Source of the DNA: Aegilops tauschii subsp. strangulata
Taxonomy: Eukaryota; Streptophyta; Magnoliopsida; Poales; Poaceae
Assembly (NCBI RefSeq): GCF_002575655.3
Contig: NC_053036.3
Location: 647,550,736-647,614,735 of the forward strand
Direction: 5' to 3'
Length of the DNA stretch: 64,000 nt
Shown here: positions 1 to 11,651 of the stretch, one piece after another
Position numbering within the stretch: the stretch's first letter is position 1
Layout: every line of letters begins with the position of its first letter
The notes under the pieces: model-generated
What the model was told of the DNA's origin: nothing
Databases searched by the model: none
Seen by the model: the letters and a program-made list of their open reading frames with translations, nothing else
Position numbers and translations under genes: made by a program

Positions 1-603
1 ACTGATTATTTTGAGCTATGAGACCCTGAAATTGAAAAACATTTCAAATGAACTCTGAAAAGGTTGAAAGTTGGCATGGTATCATCATTTCATCCACATA
101 GCATGTGCAAGAAAGTTGAGAGGGTTACGGCAAAAACTGGATGCACTTTGTGTACAAAACGGACAATCTCTTTCGAAGTATCAGGATTTCATACGGAAAC
201 TCGTCTGTTACAAAGGGATTTCATTTTTTAAAACTTATTTGAACTCCTGACTTTTTGTGTGTTCAAAATGCACCATTCAAAGCCACATCATCAATTTTCA
301 TCCCTTTCTGACTTCATTTGTTAATTTTCATGCATTTACTGATTATTTTGAGCTATAAGACCCTGAAATTGAAAAGCATTTCAAATGAACTCTGAAAAGG
401 TTGAAAGTTGGCATGGTATCATCATTTCATCCACATAGCATGTGCAAGAAAGTTGAGAGGGTTACGGCAAAAACTGGATGCACTTCGTGTACAAAACGGA
501 CAATCTCTTTCGAAGTATCAGGATTTCATACGGAAACTCGTCTGTTACAACAGATATTTCAAATGAACTACGAAAAGGTTGAAAGTTGGCATGGTATCAT
601 CAT
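1..603. repeat. 337-bp-period direct repeats in the 3' region of the CACTA element
   Basis: Bases 1-213 recur at 338-550 with only a few differences (period 337). A third partial copy follows at about 551-603, again starting from the 'catttcaaatgaact' motif. No credible protein is encoded. Such tandem arrays downstream of the transposase are common in grass CACTA elements. The array is cut by the window start, so copy number is unknown. Confidence 0.85.
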
Positions 604-625
604 AATAGTTGTGGAGAGAAAGTCT

Positions 626-3600
626 TCACTTTTTCTTCGCTTGTGTCATTTCCTTATTGCGCCGTAACCATGGATAATCTTCATCATTTATCAGGATGCT
701 TGGGTCAGCCTTCACTTTGAAGGGAGGAATTTCATGAAACTTTTCATAATCTTCGGGCATGTCTGTCTTGCCCTCGACTCCCACGATGTCCCTTTTTCCT
801 GAAAGAACTATGTGGCGCTTTGGCTCATCGTATGATGTATTCGCTTCCTTATCTTTTCTTTTTCTCGGTTTGGTAGACATGTCCTTCACATAGATAACCT
901 GTGCCACATCATTGGCTAGGACGAACGGTTTGTCAGTGTACCCAAGATTGTTCAAATCCACTGTTTTCATTCCGTACTATGGGACTACCTGTACCCCGCT
1001 TCCTGACAGATTGACCCATTTGTACTTAAACAAAGGGACCTTAAAATTATGTTTGTAGTCAAGTTCCCATATGTCCACTATGTAACCATAATATGTGTCC
1101 TTTCCCCTCTCGGTTGCTGCATCAAAGCGGACACCGAGTAAAATGTATTCTCATTTATCTCGTATCCTTTCTAAGTCAATACAGTCGAAGATGGTCCCCT
1201 GGACAACGAGTACAGCTCATCACAAATAGTGTTGTCACCTCTGAGACGTGTTTCCAACCAACTGCTGAAAGTCCTGATGTGTTCACATGTAAACCAGTCG
1301 TCACACTGCTCCGGGTGTTTGGAGCGCAGACTGTTCTTGTGTTCATCGACATACGGGGTCACCAAGGTAGAGTTCTGTAGAACTGTGTAGTGTGCTTGAG
1401 ACCAAGAATGCCCGTCCCTGCATATTATTGAGTCCGCTGCTAGCGTGCCTTTTCCAGTCAGTCTCCCGTCATACCGCGATTTAGGGAGACCTATCTTCTT
1501 AAGGCCAGTAATGAATTCAACACAAAATCCAATGACATCCTCTGTTTGTTGGCCCATGGAGATGCTTCCTTCTGGCCTAGCACGGTTACAGACATATTTC
1601 TTTAGGACTCCCATGAACCTCTCAAAGGGGAACATATTGTGTAGAAATACAGGGCCCAGAATGACAATCTCGTCGACTAGATGAACTAGGACGTGTGTCA
1701 TGATATTGAAGAAGGATGGTGGGAACACCAGCTCGAAACTGACAAGACATTGTGCCACATCACTCCTTAGCCTTGGTATGATTTCTGGATCGATCACCTT
1801 CTGAGAGATTGCATTGAGGAATGCACATAGCTTCACAATGGCTAATCGGACGTTTTCCGGTAGAAGCCCCCTCAATGCAACCGGAAGCAGTTGCGTCATA
1901 ATCACGTGGCAGTCATGAGACTTTAGGTTCTGGAACTTTTTCTCTGGAATATTTATTATTCCCTTTATATTCGACGAGAAGCCAGTCGGGACCTTCATAC
2001 TGAGCAGGCATTCAAAAAAGATTTCCTTCTCTTCTTTGGTAAGAGCGTAGCCGCCTGGACCTTCATACTGCTTTGGAGGCATGCCGTCTTTTTCATGCAA
2101 ACGTTGCAGGTCCTCCCGTGCCTCAGGTGTATCTTTTGTCTTCCCATACACGTCCAAGAAGCCTAACAGGTTCACGCAAAGGTTCTTTGTCACGTGCATC
2201 ACGTCGATTGAAGAGCATACCTCTAGCTCTTTCCAGTAGGGTAGGTCCCAAAATATGGATTTCTTCTTCCACATAGGTGCGCGTCCCTCAGCATCATTCG
2301 GAACAGCTAGTCCGCCGGGACCCTTTCCAAAGATTACGTGTAAATCGGAGATCATAGCAAGTATGTGATCATCGGTACGCATGGCGGGCTTCTTCCGGTG
2401 ATCTGCCTCGCCTTTGAAATGCTTGCCTTTCTTTCGACATTGATGGTTGGTCGGGAGAAATCGACGATGGCCCAGATACACATTCTTCCTGCATCTGTCC
2501 AGGTATATACTTTCGGTGTCAGCTAAACAGTGCGTGCATGCGTGGTATCCCTTGTTTGTCTATCCTGAAAGGTTACTGAGAGCGGGCCAATCGTTGATGG
2601 TTACAAACAGCAACGCATGCAGGTTAAATTCCTCCTGTTTGTGCTCATCCCACGCACGTACACCGTTTCCATTCCACAGCTGTAAAAGTTCTTCAACTAA
2701 TGGCCTTAGGTACACATCAATGTCGTTGCCGGGTTGCTTAGGGCCTTGGATGAGAATTGGCATCATAATGAACTTCCGCTTCATGCACATCCAAGGAGGA
2801 AGGTTATACATACATAGAGTCAAGGGCCAGGTGCTGTGATTGCTGCTCTGCTCCCCGAAAGGATTAATGCCATCCGCGCTTAAAGCAAACCATACGTTTC
2901 TTGGGTCACTTGCAAACTGAGCCCAGTACTTTCTCTCGATTTTTCTCCACTGCGACCCGTCAGCGGGTGCTCTCAACTTCCCGTCTTTCTTACGGTCCTC
3001 ACTGTGCCATCGCATCAACTTGGCATGCTCTTTGTTTCTGAACAGTCTTTTCAACCGTGGTATTATAGGAGCATACCACATCACCTTCGCAGGAACCCTC
3101 TTCCTGCGGGGCTCGCCCTCAACATCACCCGGGTCATCTCGTCTGATCTTATACCGCAATGCACTGCATACCGGGCATGCGTTCAAATCCTTGTACGCAC
3201 CGCGGTAGAGGATGCAGTCATTAGGGCATGCATGTATCTTCTCCACCTCCAATCTAGAGGGCATAAGACCTTCTTTGCTGCGTACGTACTGTCGGGCAAT
3301 TCGTTATCCTTTGGAATCTTCTTCTTCAATATTTTCAGTAGCTTCTCAAATCTTTTGTCAGGCACAACATTCTCTGCCTTGCACTGCAGCAATTCCAGTA
3401 CGGTACCGAGCTTTGTGTTGCCATCTTCGCAATTGGGGTACAACCCTTTTTTGTGATCCTCTAACATGCGATCGAACTTCAGCTTCTCCTTTTCACTTTC
3501 GCACTTTTCCCTTGCATCAACAATGACCCGGCGGAGATCATCATCAGGCACATCGTTTGGTTCCTCTTGATCTTCAGCTTCCTCTTGATCTTCAGCTTCC

Positions 3601-3909
3601 CCCGTTGCAGCATCAACGTATTCAGGGGGCACATAGTTGTCATCGTCCTCTTCTTCTTCCCTGTCTTCCATCATAACCCCTATTTCTCCGTGCTTCGTCC
3701 AAACATTATAGTGTGGCATGAAACCCTTATAAAGCATGTGGGTGTGAAGGATTTTCAGAGTATGACTTCGTATTCCCACATATAGGGCATGGACAACACA
3801 TAAAACCATTCTGCTTGTTTGCCTCAGCCACTTCGAGAAAATCGTGCACGCCCTTAATGTACTCGGAGGTGTGTCTGTCACCGTACATCCATTGCCGGTT
3901 CATCTGCAT
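626..3909 (-). pseudogene. TNP2-like CACTA transposase, broken by stops and frameshifts
   Basis: Read on the minus strand, the protein starts at 3909 with a transposase-associated domain (WMYGDR, then a CxxCPxC zinc-knuckle-like motif). An acidic region of repeated EDQEE residues follows, then the tnp2 domain (FGEQSSNHSTWPLTLCMYNL, 'MMPILIQGPKQPGNDIDVYL', 'IDVMHVTKNLCVNLLGFL'). A DUF4218 segment (LVSFELVFPPSFFNIMTHVL, 'NMFPFERFMGVLKKYV') comes next, and a DUF4216-like segment with a Lys-rich tail (about 1165-626) ends it. Frame changes lie near 3730-3780 and 3190-3260. An in-frame TAG follows SNLSG at about 2562, and another stop interrupts the DUF4216 part near 985. The family acts in the nucleus, binding the subterminal repeats and cutting the ends. 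This copy cannot encode a full enzyme. Confidence 0.9.
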
Positions 3910-4299
3910 GCATTATATATAATTATGTGTGTCAAAAGTAAGAAAATTAGACAAGTATCTATGTAAAGTAAGAATTTTTTTCCAGAAAGAAGATAAGAAC
4001 AAGAGGCTCACCACGGTGGTCCTGGCGACGAGATCGGCGCGGGCGATCGACGGCGGTGAAGACGGGGACGGGGCGTGACGGACCGCTAATATAAACCTAG
4101 ACAAATCTCGGGAAAAATGGAGCTCGGAGGTCGAGCTTCGAGAGGAGAAATCTTAACTAGTGTGGCTCGGGCATTTCATCGAACACCTCATAGTGCATAG
4201 GAGGTGAGCTAGAGCACCCAATGCCCTCCCCCTCGCCGGCCAGCAAAAAAAGAGCACTGTGGAGTGCTATGCTCGCCGGCGATGGGGTATATATAGGCA

Positions 4300-4594
4300 A
4301 CTAATTTGTCCCGGTTCGTGGATGGAACCGGGACTAAAGGCCATCCTTCTGTCCCGGTTCCTGCCACGAATCGGGACCAATGGTTGTGGGCCAGGAGCGC
4401 GGCCCATTGGTCCCGGTTCGTGCCAAGAACCGGGACAAATGGGCCCAGACGAACCGGGACCAATGCGCACGAGGCCCCGGCCGGCCCCCTGGGCTCTCGA
4501 ACCGGGACAAATGCCTCCATTGGTCCCGGTTCGTGGCAGAACCGGGACTAATGGTCTGGCCAGGCCCAAACGAAAGCCCCTTTTTCTACTAGTG
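4300..4594. repeat. CACTA subterminal palindromic repeats and terminal inverted repeat
   Basis: The motif TCCCGGTTC and its complement GAACCGGGA occur repeatedly between 4308 and 4555, often as short inverted pairs (for example tcccggttcgtg followed by gaaccgggac). In CACTA elements these subterminal repeats are the transposase/TNPA-type binding sites. The stretch ends in the 13-20 bp terminal repeat at 4594. Confidence 0.85.
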
Positions 4595-4597
4595 AGG

Positions 4598-5110
4598 CCT
4601 CTGTTTTTAGATCTTTTTTCGAGCTTTGTTAGGGTTTGTGTCCTACTCAGGAAGGCGAGACGGCGGCGGCTCCCTGAAGATGAAATAAAGGTCTCCCCGC
4701 CTAGCCCCGGTTTCGGTGATGCGTCTAGCATCATTCGTGGGCCTGTGGAGGTGTGTCTTCGACGGATCTGTCTTTGCTGGATTTGCTCGGATCTGTTCGT
4801 CGTTCGTCTTCATTTGTGTGTCTTCAAGTTGGATCCTTTTGATCTACACTCTTTATCTGCGGCGGTTGTTGTTCTGGTGCTTTGGTTCTATTGGGCCTTA
4901 GCACGACGACTTCGCGACTGTCAACTACAACAAGGTTTGTCTGGCTCCGGCGAGGGAGGGGCGATGACAGTGGCGCGCCTTCGGCTCGCTTCAGTGCTTG
5001 TAGTCGTCGCTGGGTGGTTTACGGATCTGGATGTAATTTTTATTATTTTTAGTGTTCGTTGTACTACCCTGAGTGAAGATGAATAGATTGGGAGTTTTTT
5101 CCGCAAAAAA
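4598..5110 (+). mobile_element. LINE-like repeat, 3' part, interrupted by the CACTA insertion
   Basis: The sequence is G/T-rich with no sustained frame and ends in 'gaatagattgggagttttttccgc' plus an A7 run at 5104-5110, the kind of 3' end seen on Triticeae non-LTR elements. It starts exactly at the CACTA terminus, so its 5' part should lie on the far side of the CACTA element. Classification rests on the 3' end only. Confidence 0.45.
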
Positions 5111-5507
5111 AGAATGTAATTGCCTTGAGAACACCATGATAGTTGGCTTTATTGTCAAACAATTATATACTAATAGCGGAGGTATTGGCCAAGGGGGAGG
5201 GGGGGTGTACAATATAACCAGCTATGCTGGAACAACCTAGCTACTTGTGAACTCTATTAGAGTATCCTTCACAAGCAGCCTCCATAAAAAAATTGAACAA
5301 AAGGAAAGATTAGATGCGAACAGTCCATGGCTTGAGCCAGGTGTGAGCTCAGGGTCTCCTAAAGTGAATTGCACGCTTTGTCTTTCATGTTGCAGGACTT
5401 TCAGCTGAATGACGTGCCATGATTCTGTTAGTCCCAACCCTCCACACATGCGCTGCTTTGAAGACTTACGCTGCTGCTGATTTTTTACTTTTGGTCCTGT
5501 CTCTGTT
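5111..5507. other. Unassigned intergenic sequence
   Basis: I see no gene, clear repeat end or coding frame. The longest minus-strand frame (5237-5449, 70 codons) shows no recognisable motif. Confidence 0.6.
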
Positions 5508-6093
5508 AAAAGAACACTCTTAACATTGTTGAAGGGCGTCGTGCTGGTGGCACATGTTGACGCATGTTGGCGGGCGGCGGGTGTCCTCGTGACTATGTTG
5601 GCGCATGTTGGTTGGCGGCGGGTGTGGTGGAGCCGAAGGCTGGTCCTGGGTGGTGGGCGCGAGGGGTCGGGAGAAATCCATCTCGGGTCTTGCCGGCACC
5701 GACGCGGTGATGCCTGCGGGCGCCGCCATCCTTCTTGAAGGCGTCAGGTGACCCTCTCCCCCCACTACCCTCCATGTACCGGGAGAAATCCTAGGATTCG
5801 TCCGGGCAGCAGCGTCGTCATCGTCGCATCCCTTCGTGAAGGTGATGCTTGGTACATGGCAACTCGGTGGCTTTGGAGCGTGGTGGTTATCTTCGGTGGG
5901 CACAGCGGTCGCGGGGTGCCGTAGCTTTCGTTGATCCGGCATTGTTGGCATTTTTTTTCTCTTATTTTCTCTTGTATTTTCTTTTGGACGTGCTTGTGCT
6001 ATTAGCCCTAGCGTTAATCGAAATGTTGTATCGGGTTATTGCTATATCTATATAGCGGGGCGAAAGTCTATTTCTTCAAAAGAGCACTCTTAA
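5508..6093 (+). mobile_element. 5'-truncated LINE 3' end with 16-bp target-site duplication
   Basis: The 3' end 'tatatagcggggcgaaagtc' (about 6048-6067) is the familiar tail of Triticeae L1-like LINEs. The insert (about 5524-6077) is flanked by aaaagaacactcttaa (5508-5523) and aaaagagcactcttaa (6078-6093), a 16-bp direct repeat with one mismatch. That repeat defines both ends of the insertion and shows 5' truncation, as in target-primed reverse transcription. No reverse transcriptase sequence remains. Confidence 0.8.
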
Positions 6094-6110
6094 AACTCCT
6101 TTTAGTAAGT

Positions 6111-6160
6111 ACTCCCTCCGTCTCGTAATATAAGATTATGTTGCTTTAGTTAATCATTCC
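6111..6160. repeat. Possible single end of a Stowaway MITE
   Basis: The string tactccctccgtctcgtaat at about 6113 matches Stowaway ends. I found no matching opposite end nearby, so this may be a fragment. Confidence 0.35.
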
Positions 6161-6358
6161 CCAGAGATCTGCCATGTTAACTCCCAGGGTTTGATGGAAT
6201 TTGGGTACTAGGGGAAGTACTCCCATTTTGTGTCCTTCGATCATTCATCGTAGTTTGGTTTCATTTTCCTTGTTTGTTGGTCCCTACTAGTTGTAAAAAA
6301 ATGTGGTTTCTACTTTCTAGTAATGTAAATCGGAGAGGGAGCTCTCTTTACCCCCAAA

Positions 6359-6580
6359 ATGGCGCGCTGGATCAAAGGTCTCTCTGCCATGGCGTGGGTT
6401 ACTACTCCTCCCAGGCTTGCTATGACCTCCACGTGGATGGAAGATGCTGATACCAATCACGCCAACCTGATTTGGCGCAGCCGGGCACAAAATAAGGTCA
6501 AGATTTTTGGTTGTGGTTGCTGTTTTGGGACGACTAAACACCAAAACTATCTTCCATGAACACCTCACCACCGCTGCCTC
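6359..6580 (+). pseudogene. Fragment of a LINE-type reverse-transcriptase zinc-binding domain
   Basis: The frame reads ...NLIWRSRAQNKVKIFGC..., which resembles the zf-RVT motif (IWxSxAPxKVKxFxW) at the C-terminus of plant LINE ORF2 proteins. The following residues slip out of frame. It is a remnant in the original upstream region of the CRK gene, on the far side of the large LINE. Confidence 0.5.
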
Positions 6581-6609
6581 ATGCATCACCATGACAGCAT
6601 GACATTTCT

Positions 6610-6636
6610 CAACAACAACAACAACAACAACAACAA
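6610..6636. repeat. (CAA)n microsatellite
   Basis: About nine CAA units, about 50 bp before the LINE insertion site. Confidence 0.9.
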
Positions 6637-6687
6637 AAAGGCTTGTCTAAAAGTTGCTTGATTATTTTCTCTTATAAGAAGCACTTC

Positions 6688-7582
6688 CTCAATACTGTGC
6701 ATCTGGCCGCGACACCAGCCGCACACAGTACTGTGCATGGTGCTATCCCGGCTTCGACACCGCTACAGCCGGCCTTGACTCCAGCCGCGCATGCGACACT
6801 TCCTGCTTCGGTTGGCGTGCGGGAATCCCGGACGTTGCCAGCGATGGAGTCTCCAGTTCGTGCGGCCGTTGCCGTGGTGCCACTTGGCCCAGCGACGGAT
6901 CGTGCTAGAGGATCTTCTTCGGCATCTGATGCGGGCGTTCCGATGGGACCTGCGACGCGCCCCTCTTCACCAACCCTTGGGACGCTTCGGACGGCACCTG
7001 CTTTGCACAGGACTACATCAACTACTCCGCCGAAGACTTTGATGGGGACTACGTCGGGAGGGTTGGCTACACCCCTGCGACGTAGTAACCGACTCCCTCA
7101 ATATTGATGGTTCTTCCTCGACTAATGAGCACTCTCTTGCGAAGGCAATGCGCCTCCAGGCTTCGAGGAATTTGGACCCCATGACAGGTACCTCCTCCGC
7201 TCAGTCATTTCTCTCTTTGTCCGACAACCATATTTCTACTAGTTTAAATAAAGTCGGTGTATCTATGGGAAATAATGACAATGAAATTAATTTGTCGGTA
7301 TGGGTGCTTAAACATATGGAGATCGACCGCTCAAAGGTTTCTCCAAAATGTAAAACCACCATACCTGACCCCGAAACCGAGGAGGAGGATGAAGCGGATG
7401 CCAAATATGATGGTCCGCTTATATCCCACTTGGTTGGTGAGGTTACCGAGGTTGGATTGGATGATGCAAGACCTGGGTCCATGTTTTGTGACTTCACGGT
7501 GTCTTCGCGGAAATCTAAATCGCACTCCTCTAAAAAGAAACAAAAACCGCCCAAGAAGGCGAAGAGTTCAACACAAACCTGA
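6688..7582 (+). pseudogene. LINE ORF1, C-terminal part, degenerate
   Basis: Two consecutive frames carry it. The first (to 7107) ends in TPLRRSNRLPQY, a motif seen near the end of grass LINE ORF1 products. The second (7148-7582) is acidic, then ends in a Lys-rich tail (KSHSSKKKQKPPKKAKS). The nucleic-acid-binding N-terminal part is missing because of the 5' truncation. ORF1 proteins of this class bind the element's RNA. Confidence 0.6.
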
Positions 7583-7590
7583 GTTTCCAC

Positions 7591-10500
7591 ATGAGAGGCA
7601 TGTTTTGGAATAGCATAGGTCTTTCAGACTTGGCTAAACATAAACACGTCAGTGATTGTGTCCGGGAACACGGTTTGGATTTTGTGGCAATTTCTGAGGC
7701 TGGCAAGTGTGACTTTTCGATCACCTATCAGGTGGTTTCGACTACACATGGCATAGTCTACCAGCTCGTGGAAGATCTGCAGGAATCCTTCTTGGGATAA
7801 TGACAACAACCATGGACTTGTTGGCTTTTTCGATCGGTGAATTTCATATAAAATTTCACCTGCGGAATAGAGCTGACAATTTTACATGGACTCTTGTCGC
7901 TGTCTATGGGGCTGCACAAGATGAGCATAAATCTGCTTTCCTTTGGGAATTGGTTAACCTGGCTAAGAATAACCCGTACCCAATGCTTATTTGAGGGGAC
8001 TTTAACATTCTGAGGTACCAGGAAGAGAAAAATAATGACCGCTTCGACACTCATTGGCCTTTCCTATTCAATGTTGTGATAGACAGTTTGGATCTTCGGG
8101 AGGCCAGTATGTCGGGGCGTCAGTTCACTTGGGCAAACAACCGATCTGTGTCGACATACGAGAAGCTCGATAGGGTCCTAATGGATACCAGATGGGAACT
8201 AAAATTTCCTCTGGTAACCGTGCGAGCCCTAGAGCGTATCGAGGCCTTATCGGATCATGCACCCATCATTCTGGATTCTAACTCTACGAACTCAGCCACC
8301 CGGCGCCCTTTCAAATTTGAACTGGGATGGCTGCATAGGGACGGATTCGTAGACATGATCAAGAATGTTTGGGAGAGGCCCGCTGTTGGTCGTACACCTA
8401 TTCAGCGATGGATCTTTAAAATAAGAGCCATGAGGCGACACCTCTCCGGATGGGCAAAACACACCAACGGAATTTATAAAAAGGAGAAACAAAGGCTCTG
8501 TACCAACATTGACGACCTCGACAAAATTGCAGAGACGCGCACATTCTCTCAACAAGAGATTGAATTGAAAATCAATCTAATGAGATGGTTGCCCGTCTAC
8601 TGCAAGAAGAGGAGATCAAATACTACCAGAGATCCAAAGCTGATTTCATTTTAATGGGTGATAGTAATACAAGATACTTCCAATGGGTCGCCAATGGGCG
8701 GCATAGGAAGAAATGTATTTATAGTCTCCAACAAGATGAGGGGAGGATCGAAGGTCAGGAGGAGCTCAAAAAGTATATCACCAAATACTACAAATCTCTT
8801 TTCGGAGCGCCGACTGAAGGGAATTTCACCCTTGATGAGACCCGAATAGATGATATTCCACATGTCACGGCAGAAGAAAACGATATCCTAACGGCACCAT
8901 TCTTATAAGAGGAGGTGCGAGCTGCGGTGTTCCAAATGTAACATAACAAAGCTCCAGGCCCTGATGGTTTCCCCGCAGAATTCTATCAGAATTTCTGGGA
9001 TATCATCAAGTCTGACCTTTTGGAGTTGTCCAATTGTTTTCATGCCGACCGACTTGACCTATTCAGACTTAATTTTGGCGAGATTGTCTTGTTACCGAAG
9101 ATTAAGGAGGCTGAACGGATTCAACATTTCCGACCCATATGCCTCCTTAATGTCAGCTTCAAGATTTTCACCAAAGTGGCGACGAATAGATTAAACTCGG
9201 TAGCTGACCATGTTGTCCGGCCATCTCAAACAGCTTTCATGCAAGGAAGGAACATACTCGATGGCGTAGTAATCCTGCATGAGACCGTCCATGAGATGCA
9301 CCGAAAAACATGAGTGGAGTAGTATTCAAAATAGACTTCGAAAAAGCCTATGACAAGATCAAATGGTCTTTCCTCCAACAGGCCCTAAGGATGAAAGGCT
9401 TCTCCGATAAATGGTGCAAGTGGATCCAAAATTTTGTAACTGGAGGTAGTGTGGCCATCAAAGTCAATGATGATGTCGGCCATTACTTTCAGACAAAAAA
9501 AGGACCACGACAGGGTGATGCAATATCCCCAATGTTATTTAACATTGTGGCTAACATGTTGGCTATTCTGATTGAGCACGCCAAGAAGGACGGACAGATT
9601 ACATGAGTAGTGCCACATCTAGTGGATGGCGGTCTCTCTATTCTACAATATGCCGATGACACAATTCTCTTTATGGAACATGACCTAGACAAGGCTAGAA
9701 ACCTGAAACTTTTGCTGTCAGCGTTTGAGCAAATGTCGGGTCTTAAGATTAACTTCCATAAAAGTGAATTGTTCTGCTTTGGAGAAGCCGTTGAGGCAGC
9801 GGCCGAGTATGCTGACCTTTTTGGTTGTGCACATGGACAATTCCCAATTAAATATTTGGGAATACCAATTCATTATCGGTGTCTCACCATTGCGGAGTGG
9901 AAGCATGTAGAGGAGCGACTAGAGAAACGCTTGAGCAGCTGGGAAGGCAAGTTGCTCTCGGTTGGAGGACGATTGGTTTTAATAAAACTCTGTCCTCACA
10001 AATATGGTTCTCTATATGCTTTCGTTCTTCCAGCTCCCAAAAGGGGTCTTGCAAAGATTGGATTATTTTAGGTCCAGGTTCTTTTGGCAAGGAGATGGTG
10101 AAAAGAAAAAATATAGGTTGGCCAAATGGAGTGTGGTTTGTAGGCCGAAAGAATAGGGCGGCCTCGGTATTCATGACCTGCAGGTCAAGAATGAGGCCCT
10201 ACTTAGTAAATGGTTGTTCAAACTTCTTACTGAGGATGGTGTTTGGCAAACCATGCTGCGCAATAAGTATATAGGCCAAAAGGCAGTGTCTCAGGTATAT
10301 TGGAAACCTGGAGACTCACACTTTTGGGCCGGCCTAATGGCGACAAAGAAACATCTCTTTCGCTTTGGGTCTTTCGCGATAAAGGACGGGTCGGAGATTC
10401 TTTTTGGGAAGACATCTGGCTAGGCAATGCTAGCCTTCAAGAACAATACCCAGCCTTATACAACATTGCACGCGATAAGAATAATACTATTGCGCAAGTG

Positions 10501-10905
10501 CTCAGCTCATCCCCGCCAAATATTTCGTTCAGGCAGGATTTGATTGGCACCCGACTTATGTCATGGAATAATCTATTGTCCCGTCTGGATTCGATTATCC
10601 TGACACAAGGTCGTGATGTGTTTCACTGGAACCTTACTACATCGGGGTCTTTCACAGTAGACTCTATGTATCATGCCCTCACGCATTCTGAGGTACCGGT
10701 GAGTAATAAAAAAAAATTTGGAAAGTGAAGGTACCACTTAAAGTCAAAATATTCATGTGGTATCTCCGTAGGGGAGTTGTGCTAACAAAAGACAACCTCG
10801 CACAACGCAACTGGTCGGGAAGTAAGAAGTGTTGTTTTTGTACTCATGACGAGACAATTAAACACCTCTTTTTTCACTGTAAGTTTGCGCGTTCTACGTA
10901 GTCAA
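7591..10905 (+). pseudogene. LINE ORF2: AP endonuclease, reverse transcriptase, zf-RVT; many stops and frameshifts
   Basis: The endonuclease starts MRGMFWNSIGLSDLAKHKHV at 7591 and is interrupted by stops at about 7798 and 7992. It resumes with GDFNILR and later SDHAPII. Reverse transcriptase motifs follow in order: 'ILLPKI..FRPICLLNVSFKI' (about 9090-9160), FKIDFEKAYDKIKW (about 9325), 'GPRQGDAISPMLFN' (about 9505) and the active-site YADD (about 9649). The zinc-binding C-terminus (VKIFMWYLRRG ... CCFCTHDETIKHLFFHC) is out of frame near 10745-10880. Such enzymes nick the target DNA and copy the element RNA there. At least six disruptions make this copy dead. Confidence 0.9.
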
Positions 10906-11575
10906 CCATCCAAATAGCGTCAAATTTGTATCCGCCCACAAGTGTTGTCAATATTTTTGGTCATTGGCTGGACGGTGTTTCAGATAGGCACAAAACGCTA
11001 ATAAGGGTGGGAGCGTATGCCTTACTATGGTCGCTTTAGCTATGTAGAAATGATGTTGTTTTTAATGACAAAACTGTTTCTCCTTTGCAGGTTATTTTCC
11101 GTTGTACGCACTTGTTTCGTACGTGGTGTACGCTACAACGAGCGGAGTACCAACCGCTATTCAAGGCGGTGTGTATGTTGTTGGAGCAGGTGGCTACGGA
11201 GGTTTTTACCCAACATGGATGGCAGCATAATCTCCGACTCGGTCCACCATCTCTTTCCACATAGGCATAGTGTCAGTCTATGGACTCTACTGTTGCCGAA
11301 ATGTCGGTATTTTATCTTTTTGTTTATCAGATTACTGGTGTTTGGCTGTGTGCATCCTAGTTATGCAGAGGCCAGGTGATACTCTTAATGATTAGTATCA
11401 CTTTGATGCTACATTTTGAGATAATAAAAGCGGCCTTTATCGAAAAAGAAGCACTTCATATGTTTAGCCTCCACTTGTATGTATTGTCAACTGAAGTCGT
11501 CTCTGTAAACAGTAATTAATGAACATGGAGTTAGGTGGCCTTGTAGAACGGGTCTAGCTCGACCGGTGTCTCGTG

Positions 11576-11583
11576 TATATAAA
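11576..11583 (+). promoter_or_regulatory. TATA box of the CRK gene
   Basis: The string tatataaa lies 68 bp upstream of the ATG at 11652, in a plausible position for a core promoter. Confidence 0.7.
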
Positions 11584-11651
11584 CCCATGCATGTGCCTTC
11601 TTCCTCCACAACAGCAAACCAAGCAACAAGCCAGCTAGCTTACAGAGAGCC

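Larger units (their letters stand above)
1..4594 (-). mobile_element. CACTA (En/Spm) DNA transposon, 5' part; other end lies outside the window
   Basis: The terminus at 4571-4594 reads, on the minus strand, CACTAGTAGAAAAAGGGG, the classic Triticeae CACTA end. Inside it are palindromic subterminal repeats (about 4300-4560), then a minus-strand transposase gene (626-3909), then a 3' region with direct repeats (1-603). This order matches autonomous-type CACTA elements, which encode a TNP2-like transposase and move by cut and paste with a 3-bp target duplication. The candidate duplication next to the terminus is agg (4595-4597); its partner lies outside the window. The element sits in a LINE-like repeat that continues at 4598. 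The transposase is broken, so the copy is probably not autonomous. Confidence 0.9.
6676..11457 (+). mobile_element. Degenerate L1-like LINE with perfect 12-bp target-site duplication
   Basis: Identical 12-bp repeats aagaagcacttc flank the element (6676-6687 and 11446-11457). The insert of about 4.76 kb begins inside ORF1 (5' truncation) and ends with 'gataataaaagcggcctttatcgaaaa', a typical Triticeae LINE 3' end. It carries ORF1 and ORF2 remnants in the plus direction. The 3' repeat lies about 118 bp upstream of the TATA box of the receptor kinase at 11652, so the LINE interrupts that gene's upstream region. Confidence 0.92.

Noticed and set aside
4259..5086. 275-codon frame crossing the CACTA end
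   Set aside because: It runs across the transposon terminus at 4594 into unrelated sequence, so it is an accidental open frame.
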